Assembly (NCBI RefSeq): GCF_024139115.2
Contig: NC_085141.1
Location: 45,505,065-45,569,064, forward strand
Reading direction: 5' to 3'
From: Armigeres subalbatus
Lineage: Eukaryota > Arthropoda > Insecta > Diptera > Culicidae
Length of the DNA: 64,000 bases
Shown: positions 58,746 through 64,000 of the stretch, piece after piece
Layout of the letters: every line of letters starts with the position of its first letter
How positions within the stretch are numbered: position 1 is the first letter of the stretch
Made by a program: the position numbers and the translations under genes
The notes under the pieces: model-generated
Told to the model about the DNA's origin: nothing
The model's database searches: none
Seen by the model: the letters and a program-made list of their open reading frames with translations, nothing else

Positions 58746-61227
58746 GAAAAGGTCATTGGATGACCCGGAACATATACTGCTTTCACAGCTAAGCACCATA
58801 AAGAGCATGTACCGTTTTTGAATTTACACGATAGACCTTTGGTTACGTTAGCAGACCATAAGATTTTATTCCAGGGATTTTTTGGGTGACTTAGGCCTTA
58901 CTCCAGGGGTTTTTGGAGACCCAGAATGTATACTGTGAACACCGACTATTCTAAGAAGCGCAATGAGCATGATATATATTCGAAACTGGTTGATAGTCCT
59001 TCGGTTACGTTTGTAGACTCTTAAGTCTTACTTCAAAGATTTTTTGTATAACCATGGACAAAAGCTGTAAACCTTGACTATGGGCAAAAAGTATATGAGT
59101 TTCTGTTTCCAAAACTGTCAAAATTATCTAAATCGGTTGAAAATTGTTAAAGTTATGAAAATATCAATTTAGTGGAACACGGGTACCCTGTCGGCCATCC
59201 ACGTGGTAAAAAAAATCAGATGCCCCTCCCCACGTCCCTCCTCACTGTATCAACGTGATTTTCTCACAGATGCTACATTTTATGGAGTTCTTAGATGTCA
59301 CCGAGTTTCAGCTTTCAGCTATAAAAATTCATTGAAATATCACCACTTGAATTTGAAAAAGGAACACGGGTACCCCGTCGGCCGCATAAGGGTTAAATGC
59401 CCAAAAATGATGAATTTTTCTTAATATTTTTTTATTAATGCATCCAAAACGGGTATCCATCATAACGCTTTCGAAGCTAGATGTACATAGAAAGATAGGG
59501 AATTTTATAACGAATATTTTGCTAAAAATAGCAACCTCCTATCTCTATCCGTTTAAAATTTATTCACGATTTACTGCAGCTTGGAAAAAGACTTTTTGAA
59601 ATTTCGGATCATAATACCTGGATCATGTTTAGAAACGCCTACTTTTCCATACCAACCAAATGAGTGCTTTAATAACCAATATAGCATTCATATGAGTTGC
59701 ATAAAATTGGTTTTAATACTTATTTGAGTGTTATAATGGAAACCCAACGATGGACCAGCAGTAACATGACTGACTACAAATTGTTCAGTTAGTCTGGGTG
59801 AGTACTCAAATAGATTGATGAATATGGTTTCAAAACTACCCATAGGTAGGTTCAGCTATCGTTTCATGGTTTGGTGAGCTGTGCAATGTTTCACGATAAC
59901 ATGGAAATTTATTGTTTTCTGACCAACTTGATTTTTTAACCAGCACGATCATGTGAAGTTAATCCGGCTGGATCATTTTGGTCCCGATTTATCGATGCAA
60001 TCAATTTATCATTGTATTCAGTATTGGTAGGCAAAATAGTTCGTAATTAGTGTAGATTGTTCTTATTTCCAGAGATTCCGTAGATGGTAGATGCCAAATA
60101 TTTCAATATGCATTATAAAATAATAATGATAATAGTAATTTGTGTAACTAGTTGCAAAAAGATGATTTAATCATCATGGTTGTACGTTTATCCAACGAGG
60201 CTTGCCGAATGAGATAAATACTACGAGTGCTGATAAAATCGAGTTTTGCAATTAGTTGCACACACTATTTTTTGCAATGGCGTAAAATGAGCTTCAATAT
60301 GGCGTAAAATATGAAAAATCGATATCAAAATGATCTAGTTGGATTTGCTTCACATGATCGTTCTTGCAAAAAATCAAGATGGTCACAAAACAACTAATTT
60401 CCATGTTATCGAGAAACATTGCACAGCTCGACAAACCATGACACGAAAACTGAACCTACCTATGGGTAGTTTTGAAACCATATTCATCAATCTATTTGAG
60501 CACTCACCCAGACTAACTGAACAATTTGTAGTCAGTCATGTTACTGCTGGTCCATCGTTGGGTTTCCATTATAACACTCAAATAAGTATTAAAATCAATT
60601 TTATGCAACTCATATGAATACTATATTGGTTATTAAAGCGCTCATTTGGTTGGTATGGAAAAGTAGGCGTTTTTTACTTAAACATGATCCAGGTATTATG
60701 ATCCGAAATTTCAAAAAGTATTTTTCCAAGCTGCAGTAAATCGTGAATAACTTTTAAACGGATAGAGATAGAAGGTTGCTATTTTTAGCAAAATATTCGT
60801 TATAAAATTCCCCATCTTTTCATTTATAGTTTCGAAAGCATCATGATTGATACCCGTTTTGGATGCATTAATAAAAAAATATTAAGAAAAATTCATCATT
60901 TTTGGGCATTTAAAGCATCAGTGAAAAATATATAGACCTAAAACATGCGGTATCAAAGTTTTACCATAAAGTATAGACCCTAAATTAAATGTAAAAAATA
61001 TAAAATGGATGGGTTTCATCGAATTTGTTTCCGATATACCGGTATTTTCGATGTTACCTATAAAAAATGCACTTTTTTCATAAAACGCGTCGGGGCCACC
61101 CCTAAACGTCATTTCCCAGAGTTGTCGTAGAACAATTTTTCTTTTGTTTTACCCTAAGCTTTCATTTGAAGGTTGAGCCCCCAAAATCCCAGACTTTGTC
61201 CAATTTTGGGACACCCTAGTGTTCAGT

Positions 61228-62051
61228 CTGTACGACCTCTGGTCGAAGACGGTGTTCCTGTCTTTTTTAGAATCTCGAAAGATGTAGAATGTTATTCAAC
61301 AAGTGAGTCTAAACGCTACCAATTGTCCACTATACATTGTTCACCGCAACCATTTCCCGTTTCTACCACCTACCACCTACTTCTATGAGGCTTAGCCCTA
61401 CAAAATAAATGTTTATAATTTTAAAACTACAGCACTATTTTAGGTGAATTTGGAGAAATAGTCAATTCTCTACTTAAACAATTGTATTAATATCTCACAA
61501 TTCTGTAATATTTTGATCTAGTGTCTGTAAAAAAAAACTTGTCTTTCTCGTATTTTTGTATTAAAATCTTGCCGAACCTGTATATGGGCAGATTTTATAA
61601 AGTTTATTACATGATTGTTTTTTGAGTATTCATGTAATAATAGCGTAACTTCCGCTACAACGTTCATATCAAAAATTTATAATTGAAAGAAGCTTAAGAG
61701 CATCATGGATTATTGTCTCCTTATAGGAAAACATGATTGACTAGTTGGCCAGTCAATTATCTGGGCGTTATTCACGCCATGACATGAGTTGAATCCTTAG
61801 CCAGGGGAAACGCAATCAATTTTCAACCACACGGAACAGGTCAGCTGTTAAACACCCCAAACCAACGCCTAACCACAATTGAATGAAATCTAAACCGCAA
61901 CGCATCACTGATGGGGTCAAACAAAACGAAATACACATGCCAACTAGATTATCTCTCCGTTTGATTCGATTCGCATCAACCGATTTCATGGCCGGCCAGC
62001 TAATTTCGTTTATCCCCCACAACCTACAAAAAAACGAGAAAATACTCACCA
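61228..62051. other. Spacer; start is the interrupted SINE's right part
   Basis: 61218-61270 continues the SINE of 53386. The remainder is AT-rich with no supported gene. Confidence 0.4.
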
Positions 62052-62134
62052 GCCCTTGCTATTCCAATATCGGAACCAGTAATTCCTACTCGAACGGCAT
62101 CCCTCGCCAAAGCGTCCTTCAAATTTTTAATTAA
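62052..62134 (-). CDS. Weak candidate exon fragment with a good splice donor
   Basis: On the minus strand a frame reads KNLKDALARDAVRVGITGSD and on to ARAG, then meets GTGAGT at about 62051-62046. The frame is open from about 62188 but has no ATG, and the upstream stop is not preceded by a clear acceptor. It could be an internal exon, part of a 5' UTR exon, or chance. I do not recognise a family. Confidence 0.2.
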
Positions 62135-62188
62135 AAATGTTTTCCACGCACTCTTCTTTCTCTCCAAACCAACCACGGTCGAGCTGAT

Positions 62189-63834
62189 TCAACACTTTAC
62201 CATCCATCAGAGACTCTGTGACTGTTCATTTGTAACACTGTACATCTGAACATGAGGGGGATGCTGGGCGGCACTCCCGTTGCAATTCCGATTATTTCAC
62301 CCCCGGATTTTCCGGATTATTCCACACAAAAGAACTCGCTTCGAAGCTCGTAGCCCAACACGTGCGCCCCCGGGTCCAATGCTCTGTGATCCACGGTCAG
62401 TGGGCATGCCAATCGGTCGAACCACCCACATTCATCCTTTTTTATTGCCATCCACCACAGAATCCAGTAGAAACCAATGATGCATAGTGCTGGGGTGCGA
62501 TTTTTTTTCTGCCGAGCGTCCGCTTTCTGTTCAATTTTAAGCTTCAAATTACATTCCTCCGGCTTCAAAAGCGCAACCGAACGGGCTATTCGCCCTCGAC
62601 CACATCACCACAATGTGCGAACATATTTCAGTCAAGTCCCGCCTGGACTACCACGAAACCACACGCAAAATAAACCCGCCAAAAAAGCAAACAAAACTTT
62701 TCATCTGCACCTTATTTGCTCTTCACTGGCACGCGCAGAAAAAAAAAACATCGTAAACCCTCGAACGAACGGTGATTAACGTCAGGGCCATTGCCAGCTG
62801 CCATCACACTTCGCAGACGACGGTCCACTTCCGGCCGCGGCACTCGCGCTAGACAACATACCAACGCAAAACCTCTTTTTTATGCTATCGTTTTATGCTT
62901 CATTTCTCTTTATTCATCACCATCATCATCGAAATCATGAGCATGAGTATCGGCCGGCCAACCATCTGTATTCGTTCTTGTTCACGTGCTTCCCTTTTTC
63001 ACTGAACTATGCGCGAAGTAATCCAGCGTCAGCGGCGGCAGGAACTCATTCGCCGCAGCGTGCCACGAATTATACCCCAACTAACCGGAGCAGCGCGTGT
63101 GGAGACCAAAGTTCACACAGGCCGCAGAACGCGAACGGTGTTGACGGCAGTACTACAAGGCCTACAACTGTCTGTCCACGCACACCCGCCCCATAGCTTC
63201 GGCGCGCTTCGAAATGTTCCGGTCCCTAATTCCGTTCGATACGGTTGAAGGATGCTGGGAAACTGATGCGAGAACACCGAGCGGCAACCGCTTTGGCGTC
63301 CAGCAGTCTGCCGAAATCTGTGCCCATCTCCTCGGTCGCACGAACCGATTTCGGAGGTTGCTGTCAAAACACGGATGCACACCCAGCACCGGTGATGCTC
63401 GGAATCTAGCGGTGACATGCGCGGCCGAGACGGACCCGATCCATAGATGAATTCGCCCGGATCCACATTCCAAAGGGTTCACCCACGCTGGAATGGTTTG
63501 TTGTTTCCGTTCCGCGAGATGCGATGGTCTACTGGATCCGTGTGGGATGTAAGCACATAATGTTGTGCATGGTAGACAAAACAAAACTGGGTCATCAAAG
63601 CTCTCAAGTGTAACCAATGTGAACGACATGATTTGCTATGCTAATTATTCTAGTAGCGATCTAACGTGGTCACTGTTTAATTGAATGATGTTTGGTTCAT
63701 TCTAAACATTGGAGCTATCACGCCAAGCGATGAAATGTGAACTAATAAACCACCGCAGAACAGCACATCTAAAATACCCAGAACCACAGCAAATATCGAT
63801 GAAGAGCAGTTCTTACATTTCACAATGTATTTAG
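62189..63834. other. GC-richer region, possibly a promoter or 5' UTR of a host gene
   Basis: From about 62250 to 63500 GC content is clearly above the surroundings, and few repeats are visible. Several frames of 80-155 codons overlap on both strands (for example minus 63629-63162 and plus 62882-63196), but none shows domains, signal peptides or splice logic. It resembles the DNA upstream of the exon at 660-819 in composition. A (CATCAT)-rich stretch lies at 62916-62935. Confidence 0.35.
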
Positions 63835-63960
63835 ACCGTCTAAGACGAATTAAGTACTGTCCATTTAATTCCACTAGTTAATTTTCGTAATCTTTGCAGA
63901 TACGTATTTCGACCACAACTGTGTGGTCGTCTTCAGTGTCTTGTACTTGACTCGACTTGA
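63835..63960 (+). repeat. Dispersed repeat RepA, copy with intact central hairpin
   Basis: It starts ACCGTCTAAGACGAATTAAG and runs through CATTTAATTCCACTAGTT and GATACGTATTTCGACCACAA to the TTGTACTTGACTCGACTTG end. CGACCACA and TGTGGTCG pair perfectly around ACTG. The window ends 40 bp later. Confidence 0.75.
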
Positions 63961-64000
63961 AGAAAACAATCGCAACTTACACTATTTATACTACGCTAGG

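Larger units (their letters stand above)
53830..59392. mobile_element. piggyBac-like non-autonomous element, 5.6 kb, with two tandem arrays
   Basis: The ends are CCCTTATGCGGCC and its exact inverse, bordered by TTAA (53826-53829 and 59393-59396). The subterminal GGCCGACAGGGTACCCGTGT block is also inverted between the ends, with a 22-base difference in spacing on the left. The arms remain similar for about 180 bp (AACAATTTTCAACCGATTTG; TTTTGGAAACAGAAACTCAT). A TTAA target and CCC start are the hallmark of piggyBac. The other arm of the host foldback element preserves the unoccupied TTAA (60910-60913). The interior is a 131-bp array, small insertions, a 143-bp array, and inverted 131-bp-type units (58760-59060). 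No transposase. Confidence 0.85.
53542..61217. mobile_element. Foldback element with about 0.9-kb arms and 10-bp TSD (MULE-like), host of the piggyBac-like insertion
   Basis: The ends are AGGGTGTCCCAAAATTGG and its inverse. They are flanked by the perfect 10-bp duplication AGTGTTCAGT (53532-53541 and 61218-61227). The left arm is 53542-53829 continued at 59397-60000. The right arm is 60310-61217. The two are alignable throughout, for example GGTAACATCGAAAATACCGG, CATGTTTTAG, GGATGCATTAATAAAAAAAT and CATAACATGACTGAC-type blocks. The 300-bp centre contains GCAACTAGTTGC-type motifs shared with 47.5 kb. A TSD of 9-11 bp with very long arms fits foldback-type Mutator-like elements; this class is inference. 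No transposase. Confidence 0.82.

Noticed and set aside
63162..63629. 155-codon minus-strand frame as a gene
   Set aside because: It overlaps other open frames in GC-rich DNA and shows no domain, signal peptide or plausible splice structure.

Overview
This window looks like gene-poor, repeat-rich nuclear DNA of a culicine mosquito, most likely Aedes (Ae. aegypti or Ae. albopictus). The inference rests on the mixture of elements: RTE-clade non-LTR retrotransposons, a tRNA-derived SINE resembling Aedes Feilai, a mariner relative resembling the ITmD37E group, and many palindromic non-autonomous DNA transposons in AT-rich spacer. No database search was possible, so the species and family names are recognition-based. 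I see no bacterial genes, rRNA, CRISPR array or functional tRNA gene.

Host genes: the only host coding sequence I can support is one minus-strand first coding exon (660-819). It encodes a probable signal peptide and ends at a strong splice donor, with the rest of the gene lying beyond the left edge. A weak candidate exon with a good donor lies at 62052-62134 (minus), next to a GC-richer stretch (62.2-63.5 kb) that could be a promoter region. A decayed Asn/Gln/Gly-rich gene-like segment is at about 9.06-9.66 kb.

Layout. 0-2.2 kb: intron, first exon and upstream DNA. 2.2-14.1 kb: a hAT-like foldback element, two RTE copies in opposite orientation, a dead mariner, an inverting TTTGGCC repeat and MITEs. 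14.4-19.9 kb: a decayed GGAA/TTCC-rich zone rising into a homogeneous 24-bp satellite of about 2.9 kb. 24.57-29.36 kb: a hAT-type element with perfect 16-bp terminal inverted repeats (TIRs) and a perfect 8-bp target-site duplication (TSD), filled by a second, unrelated 24-bp satellite of about 4.1 kb. 33.1-37.9 kb: a long-armed inverted element containing a SINE, a hAT relative and a PIF-like element. 38-45.2 kb: paired TTAA-flanked MITEs, an RTE relic, another hAT, a 460-bp palindrome and a SINE split by a PIF-like MITE. 46-53 kb: AT-rich short repeats, a pogo-like element with a nearly perfect internal palindrome, and small TIR elements. 53.4-61.2 kb: a four-level nest, in which a SINE is split by a foldback element with a 10-bp TSD, that element is split by a piggyBac-like element with a TTAA TSD, and the latter contains 131-bp and 143-bp tandem arrays, a TTAA MITE and a pogo MITE.

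The most interesting theme is that several non-autonomous DNA transposons here (24.6, 35.5, 52.6 and 53.8 kb) carry tandem arrays inside intact terminal repeats, so mobile elements may be seeding satellite DNA. The very long open reading frames across the arrays follow from repeat units of 24 bp with no stop codon in several frames; I do not consider them genes.
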